64,000 bases of DNA from Copromyces sp. CBS 386.78 (taxonomy: Eukaryota > Ascomycota > Sordariomycetes > Sordariales > Sordariaceae), in the NCBI GenBank assembly GCA_030685235.1, contig MU839113.1:310001-374000 (forward strand), given 5' to 3'. The notes under the pieces were generated by a model. It searched no databases, was not told where the DNA came from, and saw only the letters and a list, made by a program, of their open reading frames with translations. The first letter of the stretch is position 1, and each line of letters starts with the position of its first letter. The position numbers and the translations under genes are program-made. Shown in pieces: positions 12,401 to 24,499 of the stretch.

Positions 12401-14500
12401 TTTTTTAATATAAAATTCGTACTTATTGATATTAACTTATAAGCTAGCTTTTTCTAAGCGGGTAAAAATATCGTCTACGTACTTTTAATAATCTTCTTCG
12501 TTATCCGAAAAAATAAAGATATTATTTAAGTAAGCGGTTATATAAATATTTAAAATATTATATTAAATATCGTTAACGTAGTTTTAAAATATATTAAATA
12601 TTCCTTATAGGCCGAATAAATAAATAAGTAATTTAAATAGGCTAAAATAAGTAATAAACGTTATTAATTATTCGTATCCTTCTATAATACGAATATAATT
12701 AAAAGCGGCGATAATATTTAATTTAATAAAAATTTTTACTTTATAAATAATATTAAAAATTTCCTTAATTAAAGGGAATAGGTAGCGGCTTTTGAAAATA
12801 ACGTTATTAATCCCCCTATAATTTATACAAATCCTAATACCTCCGTTTAACTTTTATACTAGCAGGATTTAAAAAGCGGCTTCTAATTACGAAGGGCGGA
12901 TAAACCTATTATAAAAATTCTTATTAATCTATTTCTTAATTATATTCAATTCGTCGGGGTTAAACGCTCTTAATTTTATATAAAGTGCCTATTTTCCCGG
13001 GCGGAATTCGATCTTAAGGTCGTAAGAGCGGTAGGGGGGTAAGACTATCGCGTTATAAGGTTTAAAAATATTAAAATACTTCTAATATTATTTAGGAAAC
13101 TTCTCTTTAATTTAGGCGTCGGTCTTAAATAATTTATCGGCCTTCTTATAAAATTTAGCTATATTTTCTTCTATAATATTAATAACGAATTTAACGGCCT
13201 TGTAATATTCAAAATCTTTATTTACATTACTATTAAAATAAATATATTTAATAATCTTTATTATTTGGATAATAATTTTAAATCCTTTACTAGCATAGGC
13301 GTTAATTTATAAATAATAATACTTACTTAGTAATTTCTTATATTTAGCGCTATTACCGTCCTAGATTTCTTATTCTATTTCTAGGGTAAAGTTCGCTAAA
13401 CTGTTAAATATATTATAATCGTATTTAATTCTTATCCCTACCCTTCTATTAACAACGCTTTTATTATTTCTATATTCCTTAAATTCTAAGGCGCCCCCCT
13501 TTACCTCTTTAGCCCGGGCTTCCTCTTCCGCCCTAGCCTCTTCCAAAATCTTATAAAGTTCTAGGTACGAAATATAAAATATTCGTAAATAATACTTTTC
13601 GTATAATTAATTGAAATTGGCGGCTATTATATTTTTAATATTTATAGGGTTAATTAGCTTATTCGAAAAATATATTTTACGTACTATAATATAGTAGTAA
13701 AGGTCGGATTTTCGCCGGCCGGCTATAGTATAATAAATAGTAAGCTTAGTCCGCTTAGGAATTTCGGTAATAGTATCTACGATTAGGGCGGGATTTAAGG
13801 TATTAGGGTTATTATTTTTAATAGTAGCGGGAGCGGGGTCCGCGATTAATATACTTACAATTAGTATATTAAAGCCGACTACTTCGGTTATACTTTATAT
13901 AGTTTTATAATAATATATATAAATATATTTCTAAACTTTAAGCGCATACTATAAAGAAGGCGAAAGGTTAGCGGGAAGGTATCAGTCTACATATTAGCTA
14001 ATAAAAGTAACGGTATTATCTAATTATAATATTATAGGGTTATAAAACTTAAACTATAATATACCTAAAATAATAGGATAATTATCGGCCAAATTATAAG
14101 CTAATATAACAATCGTTTTTATATAGTAACCAATCTATAATTAAACTTTATAATAATAGGTAATAAAATTTTTAAATATATTATTTACTAAGTATAAGGC
14201 TTTTAGCTTAGGGAACTTTAATAGTAGAATAATATAGCGGGCAGTAAAATTACAATTAATAAAAGTAAAAGTAGAATATCCATTATTAATTAGAATAATA
14301 TATTTATTTCATTAATTACGCAATCTATAAATAATTTAAATAGAAAGGAAGATAGAATTATTATTATAGCTATCTAAATTTAAATTTTTAAATTAAATTA
14401 TTTTTAAATTTACTAAATTATTTACTTCCTCCTTTATTATTACTATAAACAATAACTTCTCTAAACGATTTAATAAAGAAGTAATATATTTCCCGCGCTA
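9450..14500 (-). pseudogene. Gypsy pol relic of element X
   Basis: The minus strand contains a reverse-transcriptase remnant around 12300-12900, with A-Y-L-N-N-I-F-I-F at about 12513-12543 in place of a YLDD box. Integrase-like sequence is expected further left, about 10800-11400, but is badly degraded. The frame is saturated with TAA stops. The assignment rests on the RT box, on similarity to the same region in elements Y and Z, and on position between gag and the 3' LTR. Limits are approximate. Confidence 0.65.
9891..9973 (-). repeat. 30-bp tandem repeat, about 2.8 copies
   Basis: Units start at 9891, 9921 and 9951 and share the core TATTTAGGGTACGGGCGAC. The period of 30 is a multiple of three, so if translated on the minus strand it would give a ten-residue repeat near the end of the X polyprotein, next to its 3' LTR. 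Confidence 0.8.
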
Positions 14501-14720
14501 TATTCCGTAAACTAAATAAGAGTTAGAACGGGGGGGATAACGAGAACAATGGGCTTACTAATAACAATAGTATTAATACGAACGCCGTTATTACTATTAT
14601 TATTATAGCCGGTTTAGCCTATAGCGGGTTTACTACAATTATTATTACCTCCTCTAATACGGCGGTTACAACAATCGCACTCCCTCTACTCTTTAAAGAT
14701 ACTAATATTAATACTATTAT

Positions 14721-14960
14721 TATTACGGGTAGAGGGCGAGAGGTTGAGTGTAAATGTAGATATGCGTAATTGTACGAGGAGAGGAAAGGAAGAGAAGTAC
14801 AGAAGTGCACTCGGGAGATAGGCTTTTATAGGATTCGAGCCATGAACCCCAGTAGGTCTATAGCGGGAGGCCATAGCCAATTAACCGAGATGGAAATAGT
14901 AATAATAGTCTTAGAAAGCTACTATCACTAGTATATACAATATAAATTAACCCTATAATA
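14721..14960 (-). repeat. 3' LTR of element Z
   Basis: This 240-bp repeat pairs with 21815-22054. The ends TATTAC and ATAATA are RIP-altered TGTTAC and GTGACA, the latter still readable in the partner copy. The overlapping small minus-strand ORFs here are LTR sequence, not genes. Confidence 0.9.
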
Positions 14961-15099
14961 CTACCCCTGCCTAAAAGAAGCTATATAGTTAACTAAAATT
15001 ATATAAAATAATAAATAACCCTATTAAACGTTTAGTCTATCTGTAAAAAACTTCTATAGCCGCTAGTCGTAACGACCTCCTCCTCCCTTCGTACTTCGT

Positions 15100-18000
15100 T
15101 AACGGAACCTCCGCTTTTATAGCTAACTCCTCCTCCTCCAACGTCCTCCTACGCTTCCGCTCCGCCGCCAGCCAATTTAGGGGTATTAGCGCCTCCGAAT
15201 ATACTTCGTAAAATTACCGTATTACATTAAAGGATATAGCTATATTAATACGCGGCTATTATAAAGGCTAATAAAGTAGTACCTAAACGATAAAATATTC
15301 CTAACGACTGTTAGCCGCTTTATAGTAACCGTTAATTTTAATAAAATCCTATTCTACTGAATCCTCTTCATTATTAATCCTTCTTATATTACGACTTTAA
15401 TTTATATGAATGTCCTTTTATATTTCTAATTATCCTAGAATATTTATTTTAGCTTACGGCTTAATTTTATTAATATAGAAAGTCGGGCTATACTTTATAT
15501 TAACGGGGAATTTAAGTATAATTCTATAATTATCCGCTTTAATAATTTCGAATGGGCCCTTATAAAGGGGGGTAAATTTTATATATAAGCGGCCAATATT
15601 AAAATTCTCTATATTAAATAAGACTTTATCTCCCGCTCTATATTTCAGGGTATCCGTCTATCGAATATTAGCGTTAGCTTCGTATTATTATTAAATTTAC
15701 TTTACCTAATCTATAACGTATTCTAATACTTTTTTAAAACGGTCGGCTATTTCGTTAACTTTAAAATACTCCGTTTACTACTAAACTAATAAATTTAGCG
15801 GATATAACTTCGCTAATTCAATGCCTATCCGAAAGTAAAAACCGTAATTAATAAAAAAAAAAATATATTCCTATTATTTTAAAAACTAAATTATTATTAA
15901 CAAACTCCGCAATTAGGAGCCAATCTACTTAATTATCTTACGCCTAATTAATATAAAAACGAAGATATTTTTCCATTTCTATATTAATACACTCCGTTTA
16001 ACTATTAGTAATTAGGTAGAACGCAGAAGAGAACTTAAAAGCTACCTCTAAACAAAAGGATAAAACTCTCTAAAATTATAAAATAAACTAGGAGCCGCGA
16101 TTTAATATAATAGAATCCAATAAATTATAAATATTATAAATCCTTTTAATAAACCGGTCTACTAATTTTTCGGCCGTAAAACCAACTGTAAGAATAAAAT
16201 ATCGTATTTTCATTAGGCAATTAACAACAACGGCTATATATTTAAACTCCTATCCCCAACGTACGTAGGGCGTTAACGGAATAACGTAATCTATAGAAAT
16301 ATCCTTCTATAGGGCGAAAAATACTACTAACGGTTTTAAAAAACTATAAGGGGAATATTATAACGGTTTAAATTTAGTATATAGTAAGCAAGCCTTATAA
16401 TAAGCCCTAACGGTATTAAATATCCCTAATTAAAAGAAAGATTAAAAGAATAATAAATAGGTTTTTTTATAACCCGGGTAATTAATAAACGGCGAATTAT
16501 ATATATAATAAAGGAGTTAAAATTAAAGTTTAGTATTATTAAAATTAATAATAATAATACTTCGAAAATATATTTATCCTTATATTACCCTATATTTAAC
16601 GAAAGATACCTTCTTCAAATAATCTTTTACTTCCTTAGATTACGTATAGTAACCGGGGTCCGATAAGTAAATAAGTAAATCTTATAAAAATACCGATTTT
16701 TCGTAATTTTCTATAATTAAATTATTAATAGACTTATTATCTATTACTTCTAGGTCGTAGATATATTCGGTTCTAACGTTAATAACCTCCTCTCTATTCT
16801 CCAAAATAAAAATTCCGTTTATAAAGATATTATAATCGAATAAAACCTTATTTCTAATTAACAATCGCTCGTCGGCCTCATCCTTAAATAAGTCTTCTAG
16901 CTTCCTATTTAAAGCGTTAAGGCGTACTTATAACGAATTTAATTAGTATTTAATTATAAAATTAAACCGGGAAAGGAAATAAAACTACCGCATATAGCAG
17001 GGAATTAACTATTTATTAGTTGTAAAAGTCTTTAAAATTTTATAATCCGTAAGGACCTTGAATAATTATTATACCCCTTCGAACTCGGGGTACCACTCCT
17101 CCAAAACCTTAACAATAACGAATAACTCCTTATCGTAAATATCGTAATTATACTCGGCTAAAGAATACTACTAACTAAAATAGGCGACAGGGCGAAGGAC
17201 ACTATTATCATCGTATTATAATAATATACCTCTATATACCTAATTAAAAACATCCGTTTCCACAACGGTCTATCTTAACCAATCGTAAATCTAAAGTACA
17301 GGTCCACTCGTAAAAGCCTTCTTTAATACTTCAAAAGATCTCTAATACCGTTCCTCCCATTCCTATCCCGCCGTTTTCTTAATTAATTCGTATAATAGGC
17401 CGGCAATAATAGAAAAATACTTAATAAAACGACGGTAGAAGTTAGCGAATCCTAAGAAGCGCTAAAACGACCTCTTAGAATCTAGAACTTCCCATATCGT
17501 AATTACAATGTTATAGGGCTGCCGCCCAGAAGTCCTAGTCTGGAAGCCTTCTAAACGTACACCCTATCTCCCAACACAGACCCCTTAGGTATAAGAGCGC
17601 TATCCACCGCTCCCTCCATATATCTAAATTCTTCTTCTCCTTGTCGAACCTTTTCAATACACATTTTACCTTGCACCTGTGCCAACCGTGCAAGAACCAT
17701 AATATACAAAGACCTTTTCTAAATCCATTTCGAAACCTCCTAGGGTAATAATAAGACCTAAATACTTAATTCGCTATATATAGAACTCGCACTTATTAAT
17801 ATCGATCTAGAACCCTACTTTAATCATCCTTTATAAGACCTCCCTAACGTATTCTTCATACTCTTCTTCGTTATCGGAATAAACTAAAACATCGTTAAAA
17901 TAAGCGGTAGCGTAAACGTCGAAAATATTATATAGGACGTCGTTAATATAGTTTTAAAAAGTTCCCAACGCGCCCTATAAACTAAAAGGATATATAATAA

Positions 18001-20000
18001 ACTTGTAAAAGCCAAAGCGGGTAATAAAGGCGGTAAACTATTTATACCCCTCCTTAATACGGATCCTATTAAACGTAGCGATAATATCGAGCTTCGTAAA
18101 GATTTTTACCTTATAAATCGCTCTTTAATTAGCGGCAGCGGGTAATGTATCTTTAATATAATATTATTAATACCACAATAATCTACATAAATATAGACTC
18201 CGCCTCCGAGTTTCTTAACTAATAAGAGGGGAAAAGCGGCCGCAAATTATAACGGCCAAATAAACTTCTTCCTCAAATTATTATCGATCTACTTTTTAAT
18301 AATAACTACCTCTATAAGTAATATATATCGAGGCCGTATACTAGGAAATTACTCTCCCGGCTACAATTTGATCTTATAATTGTACGAATAATAAGGAGGG
18401 ATCTCCTCCGCTAGCGAAGGTAAAAAAGTAGCGATCTCGCTAATATACCTCCGTCCTTTAAAACGGTTCAAAATCTTAATAATCTCCTCTTTAATTTTTA
18501 ACGGCTAATTTACTTTATTGAAAAACTTTTTCATATCCTCCTCGTCGACTTTAACCAAATATATTTATCGGATAATCTCTTCGTATACGGGCGCATCGGT
18601 TTCGAAGTTTCCGGTAAAATTAACCGCTTTAGCTAAGATTATAGCTTCGCGGGTATCTTCTAAAGTATAAATACTAACTAATTTATTAATAAAATTATAA
18701 AGCGTAGAAGGTAAACTTTCCTTATATTTCCTTTTATCGCCTTCTATAATATTATTAACTATTTCCTCAGTTAAATCTAAATCCTAAAGATCCGCTATAG
18801 CTGCTAACTTCTCGATTTTAGCGTAGTTCGTAACGTACGGCTATAACTATTCCTTTTCGTAAATAAAATTAAATGCGGCTATATTAAGTACTTTAATATC
18901 GCTAGGGTTAAACTTATAATTGGGCTTACGAAGACGGCGGTATTAAGAGCGACTTACGCTAATTAAAATATAGCGGCTACCTACACATATATAAAGCTTG
19001 TAAAGCGCGGGGCTTTTAATTTTAATAAAAAGAGCGGCGGTATTAGTAATAGCGATCTTAAACTTAGCCCTCTAGGCTACCAACGCTTTAATAAGGGCGG
19101 GGACCGTATAGTAGCCGGTCTTAAAATCGATTTTAGGTTTAATAGCGGTAGGAGGGAATTCGGGAGCGGATACGGGTTCTAGAACGGGTTCCGCCGTAAT
19201 CTTCTTAATCTTCTCTTTCTTAATAATTAGAAAGTAAAACTCGGTCTCCTCCTTCTTAATAGTTAGAGAGGGAGATTTAGTTTTATCCTTTTTAATTGGC
19301 GGGATAAGTATTTAGCGGACGGAGGCTACTGAAACCCGGTTAGTAAAGGCTTTAAATACTATTATCTAATATTTAGGGAGATCCGTTAATAAATAGCGGC
19401 CTCGGTAAGTAGTATAGTTAAAGTATATACTATACTATTCGTAATCGATTTTTAGCCGATAATATTATATCTATAGGAAGTTTAAAATAATTAAATATTT
19501 CCTAAAAATATTATAAATTAAAAAGATAATAGTCTCTTCGTAATAACTAATCCGGAGCTTAATTATTACTCCTTTAGAAATAATACCCTTAACTACTCCG
19601 TTAGTAAGAACGAATTTCTTCGCTTTTAATAATTAGAAACGGGGAAAATTATTTTTAATAATAAAGGAATAATTAATAAATGCGAAAGTAGAATAACCGC
19701 TATTAATAAAGGTAATATAATAATTTTTACGTAAATAGATTATAATATAAAAGGATAAGAATATTAAATTTAGGGAAGTAGAATTATCTAACGATTAAAC
19801 TTTAATTTCCTCTAAAACTTTTAGTTTTATAAAATTTAAAATTTATTTCTTAAATATAATCCGGCTAAACTTTTATATACGACTATATATAGAGGCTAGG
19901 CGTTTTCTTAATCGTTATAATACTTTCTACTAATAGCGAGCTTGGCGGGGGTTAGAGTAGCCGGGGTAATTAAAGTAATATTAGTAATACAGACTTATTT
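15100..20000 (-). pseudogene. Gypsy pol relic of element Z
   Basis: The minus strand gives a reverse-transcriptase box T-A-Y-F-N-D-V-L-V near 17885-17915 (YLDD-like, with RIP-type changes) and flanking RT sequence that parallels element Y at 4500-5300. It is interrupted by the solo LTR at 17509-17704. A short open piece at 16682-16864 is a survivor between stops. No catalytic frame is intact. Limits are approximate. Confidence 0.7.
17509..17704. repeat. Solo LTR inserted in the RT relic of element Z
   Basis: This 196-bp block is clearly less AT-rich than its surroundings. It starts TGTTATAG and ends CCATAATA (TG...CA with one RIP-type change) and is flanked on both sides by TACAA (17504-17508 and 17705-17709). 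No internal domain or second LTR is present, which fits an LTR-LTR recombination product or a short non-autonomous element. The flanking RT relic continues on both sides. Confidence 0.75.
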
Positions 20001-20079
20001 TTAATTACGACCTTTACTATAACCTTTATTTTTTAATTTCTTATTAACGGAGTATTAAAGGCCTTAGGAATTATAATTA

Positions 20080-21800
20080 ATTAAAGTAGTATAATTGTAG
20101 GCAATATAGCCGGGTTTACTACAATAATAGTAGAAGTTATTACAAAAACGATAATCGAAAATATTTTTATAAATAAAAATTATAAAATTAATAACGTCTA
20201 AATCTATTTTATTACTACTTTAGTTAATAAGGACGTTATTAGTAGAAGTTTTAGCGCTAGAACGACTTCTACTATTATTATTATTATTACCGGTATTACC
20301 ACTAGGATTAAAAAAGTAATTTATTATCTTTTAATAATAATCCGCGTCCTTAAGGTTGTTAGCGACGTTATAGTAAATTTCGAACTAACGTTTAAAATCG
20401 TTATTGGAAGGAAGGTTATAGTAAGCGAAAGCGTTATAGAAATGTTTATTAATTTTATTATAAAAATAATAGACCTTTATTGAATTATTAAAATTATAGA
20501 AGTTCATTAAATTAGTTAATTTAAGTTCGAAATTTACGAAAAATATATTCTTTATATATAATTCTTATAAATAGCGGCCGGCGTCTATTTTAAAATTTAT
20601 ATTTTGGAAACGAAAAATTAAATACTCTATAAATTTAATGCTTATCTTCTAATGCTAATTTACTTTATTGGGGTCCGACTAGATCACGTTTAAATTATCC
20701 TAAATACCGGATAAGATTTCGGGTCCTAAAAGTATAGTAATATAAATAATCCTAATATCTTTAAAGGAATAAAAAGCGGCGTTGTATTTCTATTAGGACT
20801 AAATTCGGAAATGCTAAGCTTTAAAGATTTTATATCTACGAATAGGACTGCTAATTTCCTTACTGGTAAAAATAAATGGATTTTCTACCGTTTAGCGAAA
20901 AGAGGAGGATATAATTACTTTCGTAATCGTATTACTAATAGAAAAAGAGGGAGCTTATATTTTAAAAGTATTATATTCCGCGAATAAAATATTGTAAACG
21001 GATTTAAAATTAATATAGTTGAAATTCTTTTAATTGAAATTAGATTAGGCGTCGTCGGCTACCTAGCGGACAATCCTAAACTCCTCTTTAAAATGTTAGA
21101 AATCGCTTTCGAAATTGTTGTAATATTCGAAGTTGGTGCAATAAAAGTGGCTAAGAAGTATAATAATAGAGTAGAAAGCGGGGGCCTAAGAGAAAAGAGA
21201 AATTGCTTCGAAATGTTTGCGTGGGATTAAGAAACCTTTTAATTAGTCGAAGCCTTCGAAAAGATTAATAAAAATTATAGTAGCGGGTTAAAGGAATTTA
21301 AAAAGTGTGGCGCAATAAATTATAATATCGAATTCGCTATTAAGGGTATTAATAGCGGAATATAACGATTTTAAATTAAATGGATTGCTAATAATAAAAG
21401 TAAAAAAATTAAGAAGATTACTATTACCGGTACTACCGTTAGGGGAGAAAAGGGCGGGATTGTTATTGTCGTAAGATATAAGATAAAAAAGAGGTAACCG
21501 TTCGAAATAAAAGAGAAGTAAAAGTCTGCGATTAGGACTATTTAAAATAAAGGTCCGCTATTAAGACCGTTTGAAGTAATTAAAGACAAGCGATTTCTTA
21601 TTTACTAGATAAAGAGTACTTTCCCTTACGCACTAATAAAGGGATGTTAGAGTTTTAATTAAGTAACTATTGTAACTACGACTATCGAAGTTTAGGGGGG
21701 GGGGTATTAGGCTCAGCGATTTGTAACGAGGCGATCCCTATACGCGCGCGATTGAAAATAATTGTAATAAATAGGTTTACGTTATAAATATAATAATTAA
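20080..21800 (-). pseudogene. Gypsy gag relic of element Z
   Basis: The minus strand at about 20090-20150 shows a zinc-knuckle-like run (C-S-K-P-G, with the His replaced by Tyr as C-to-T would give, then N-Y for N-C). Sequence from there to the 5' LTR should be the rest of gag and the leader. It has many stops and is not functional. The upstream limit is a guess. Confidence 0.55.
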
Positions 21801-21814
21801 AAGGTGCAATTAAT

Positions 21815-22054
21815 TATTATAGGTAGAAGGCGAGAAGTTGAGTATAAATATAGATATACGTAATTGTACGAGGAGAGGAAAGGAAGAGAAGTATAAAAGT
21901 ATATTCGGGAGATAGGCTTTTATAGGACTCGAGTTATAAACCCCAATAGGTCTATAGCGGGAGGCTATAGCCAATTAACCGAGATGGAGATGGTGATAGT
22001 AGTCTCAGAGAGCTACTGTCACCAGCACATGTAATATAGGCTAACCCTGTGATA
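21815..22054 (-). repeat. 5' LTR of element Z
   Basis: This is the 240-bp partner of 14721-14960, ending CCTGTGATA, followed by the ATTAT target duplication at 22055-22059. Its right half (about 21980-22050) is noticeably less mutated than the rest. Confidence 0.9.
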
Positions 22055-22542
22055 ATTATAATATTCGTAAACGTAGTAATTAATTTAAATATAATACTTA
22101 TAAAGTCCATTCTTTATACAATAATCAATAATCACTTTATTAATTATACAAGATAATTAAACGTTAATAGCGTTTATAGCATTAAAATTTATAGTAGTAC
22201 TACTTTAATTAATAGTACGCTCGGGGGTAATAATATTACTAATATTAATACTAATTTTAAAGTAAATATTAATTTTATTATACTAATCGCACTCTTCTAA
22301 ATTAATAGCGAATTTACAATAGAAAGTAAACTATCCGTCGAAATTATTATAAATTAGAATATTTTACTAATAAGCAATAATATTATAAATTTTATTCGTA
22401 ACCTTTATTTTTAAATAATATATTTTTATAGCGTTATTAAAATCGTATTTATTAATAATAATAATAAATTTATCTTCAAAATCGAACTATCTAGTACCCT
22501 TAAATATTTTAAAGGATTTAAAGTCCTAGCGTATTTCGAAGG
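22055..22542 (-). pseudogene. Gag-region remnant of element X between Z and the TRIM
   Basis: This RIP-mutated AT-rich stretch belongs to element X by position (between its zinc-knuckle region at about 14560-14720 and its 5' LTR). No motif can be recognised. It ends at the GAAGG target duplicated by the TRIM insertion. Confidence 0.5.
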
Positions 22543-22669
22543 TGTCACAGGTTGCTCAACTGTGACATTGCTATATAAGCGTGCACTTGATGTTCTGTCC
22601 AGCGAACAGAACATTCTTCCATCTTTTAGTAGTTTGGCCTAAGCAGTACATGCCTTAGTAACCATGACA
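22543..22669 (+). repeat. 5' LTR of the TRIM-like element
   Basis: This 127-bp LTR contains a TATA-like CTATATAAG and a perfect 8-bp inverted repeat TGTTCTGT (22591-22598) and ACAGAACA (22606-22613), which could form a hairpin in the RNA. Its sequence is identical to the second copy. Confidence 0.8.
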
Positions 22670-22920
22670 TTATATTCTGTTCCAGGGTGCCGATACATCG
22701 TGGGTTCAATTCCCCGCAGTGACAATGTTGAAGACGGTTTTTGGGCGACGTCCGTCGCAAGCACCAAAGAGCAAACCGTTGCGACTGACATGTGTTAACG
22801 ATTATCGCATTCGAAAGCAAGAGGCTTTCAGGTGGTGTTATATAGCCTACGGCGACCGCAAGAGGCGGGAAGACAGCCGTAGTCCTTTCCTCCCTAGGGC
22901 GGGATTTTAAGGGAAGGTAG
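22670..22920 (+). other. Interior of the TRIM-like element with a B-box-like motif
   Basis: The interior is non-coding. At about 22703-22718 it contains GGTTCAATTCC, one base off a pol III B box (GGTTCGANTCC), which could derive from a tRNA or be chance. The last bases, AAGGGAAGGTAG, serve as the polypurine tract. Confidence 0.5.
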
Positions 22921-23147
22921 TGTCACAGGTTGCTCAACTGTGACATTGCTATATAAGCGTGCACTTGATGTTCTGTCCAGCGAACAGAACATTCTTCCAT
23001 CTTTTAGTAGTTTGGCNNNNNNNNNNNNNNNNNNNNNNNNNNNNNNNNNNNNNNNNNNNNNNNNNNNNNNNNNNNNNNNNNNNNNNNNNNNNNNNNNNNN
23101 NNNNNNNNNNNNNGGCCTAAGCAGTACATGCCTTAGTAACCATGACA
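22921..23147 (+). repeat. 3' LTR of the TRIM-like element, interrupted by 97 N
   Basis: The first 96 bases and the last 34 bases match the 5' LTR exactly. Without the N run they sum to 130, three more than the 127-bp partner, because GGC occurs on both sides of the gap. The real gap is therefore probably zero with a 3-bp overlap. Confidence 0.8.
23017..23113. other. Assembly gap (97 N)
   Basis: An unresolved run of N lies inside the second TRIM LTR. Comparison with the complete copy suggests a placeholder rather than missing sequence. Confidence 0.95.
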
Positions 23148-23152
23148 GAAGG

Positions 23153-24246
23153 TAAGGTTTATACAACTATACTTCGTACCGAAGTATTCGAAGAAAGCCT
23201 CTACACTTACCTACTTTTACTTCGTTAGGTTTACTTCTTTAATAATAAATATTATATAGGGGGCTAAAATTTTAAAAATATTGCCGCCAAAATATAAAAA
23301 GATTTAAACGAATTTATAACATTTATTTTAATCGAATTATTAAACGTCCTAAAATTAATAGAACTAAATCTTATTTTTCTAATCCTAAAAAATTTTAATT
23401 CTCTTAATAATAGAAATATTTTCGCTAGTATAAGTAGCGGGGTCCTTATTAGTATAGGATTTAAAGGTAGCTATTTCTTTATTATTAGAATTAAAGGTAG
23501 GGATAGAAGTAAGTATAGCGATTTTATTACAAACGGCTTTTTTAAGGGCCTTAATTTAAGTTTTAACGGTTTTTTTAAATTTAATATTAATTTTATTAAT
23601 TATAATAAAATTATTACGGAACTATTAGGCCTCCTATTAAAGGTTAGCGAACTCTTATTAAAAGTTAATAACGGTACTTTCTTAATTAGCAATCTACTAG
23701 TAGGCGGCTTCGAAAGAATCCTAAACGGCGCTAGCGAACGTATTAATTTAAATTAAATCCGTATAAATTGATTAAGCGAGAATAATAATAATATAAGGAA
23801 AAGTAATATATTAGGCGAATTTAAAAATAATATTAAAAACCTCCTCCGCAATTAAGTTACCTAAATATTAGAAAGCGGTACTATTAAAGGTTTCTATAAC
23901 GTTTTCGAACAATTATTTATATTTAGAGCCAATAATAGTATTAATCGCAAAAATAACAACGTCGAAATTATTAATAAGGGCTGCTATTTAAATAGTTATA
24001 ATTAGTACTTACTATTTTATAGTATAAATACTTACTATTTTATAGCGTAAACGGTATTTATTAGTTACTTTATAACGACGAAAAAGAGGTTTATCGCAAT
24101 ACGACGAAAGAAGTATATTACGGTATAATAAGAGAGAGGTGTATCGCGGTGCGACGAAATCGCGGGCTCGTCGGAGATATTTACGACGGCGGCGATAAAC
24201 TTATTTTAAAGTGTACGCGCGCAGCGTAATAGTAGGTATAACTAAT
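23153..24246 (-). pseudogene. Gag/leader remnant of element X
   Basis: This RIP-mutated sequence lies between the TRIM and the X 5' LTR and should hold the gag N-terminus and leader on the minus strand. A two-copy imperfect direct repeat (core TACTTACTATTTTATAG) is at about 24005-24050. No domain is recognisable. Confidence 0.5.
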
Positions 24247-24488
24247 TATTACGGGGATAATACCGTTAGGGGTATAGTTAGATATACGTAGTTATACGGA
24301 GAAGGAAAGAAGGAGGAGGGAGGAGTGCGGTCTAGATATAGGGTAGGCTGTACTGTACCCTGGATCCGGGACCGAGGCCCACTGGTACATACGTGCGATC
24401 CTATTGGCCAATAGCCAATGGGCTCGACTGGCTATGCCTAGCCGTGTACGCAGTACCCAGTGGTGCCATCATAGGTAATCCTGTGATA
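24247..24488 (-). repeat. 5' LTR of element X (intact copy)
   Basis: This 242-bp LTR ends CCTGTGATA next to the GCTTT target duplication. It is far less RIP-mutated than its left partner, so it is the best available reference copy for this family. Confidence 0.9.
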
Positions 24489-24499
24489 GCTTTCTATTT

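Larger units (their letters stand above)
14721..22054 (-). mobile_element. Gypsy-type LTR retrotransposon 'Z', full length, RIP-dead, inserted in element X
   Basis: The element is 7334 bp with identical flanks ATTAT (14716-14720 and 22055-22059) and two 240-bp LTRs (14721-14960 and 21815-22054). A polypurine tract on the minus strand (GGCAGGGGTAG) abuts the left LTR, so that is the 3' LTR and the element reads leftward. A damaged zinc knuckle near 20090-20150 marks the end of gag, and an RT box sits near 17885-17915. A 196-bp solo LTR interrupts the RT region. All coding frames are broken by RIP-type stops. Confidence 0.9.
22543..23147 (+). mobile_element. TRIM-like short non-autonomous LTR element, nearly free of RIP
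   Basis: Two identical 127-bp terminal direct repeats (22543-22669, and 22921-23147 once the N run is removed) start TGTCACAGG and end ATGACA, with GAAGG duplicated on both sides (22538-22542 and 23148-23152). The 251-bp interior has no long reading frame, and the few small ORFs cross repeat boundaries. A purine tract AAGGGAAGGTAG directly precedes the second repeat, a normal polypurine-tract position. Base composition is close to genic and unlike the surrounding RIP-mutated sequence. The architecture fits a terminal-repeat retrotransposon in miniature that depends on another element's enzymes. Confidence 0.8.
1097..24488 (-). mobile_element. Gypsy-type LTR retrotransposon 'X' (RIP-dead), inserted in the Copia element and carrying nested insertions
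   Basis: The element is bounded by a 5-bp duplication GCTTT (1092-1096 and 24489-24493). Its two LTRs are 242 bp each: 24247-24488 is intact, while the left one is split into 1097-1163 and 9262-9436 by element Y. Pol remnants read on the minus strand, with a reverse transcriptase Y-L-N-N box near 12513-12543, so 24247-24488 is the 5' LTR. Gag should lie in 22055-24246 plus about 14560-14720, and pol in about 9450-14500. Removing the nested elements leaves roughly 7.3 kb, a normal Gypsy length. All frames are destroyed by stops of RIP type. Confidence 0.85.

Noticed and set aside
22719..22910. Small ORFs inside the TRIM as a possible gene
   Set aside because: They are short, overlap on both strands, and end at or run through the terminal repeats; no recognisable product.
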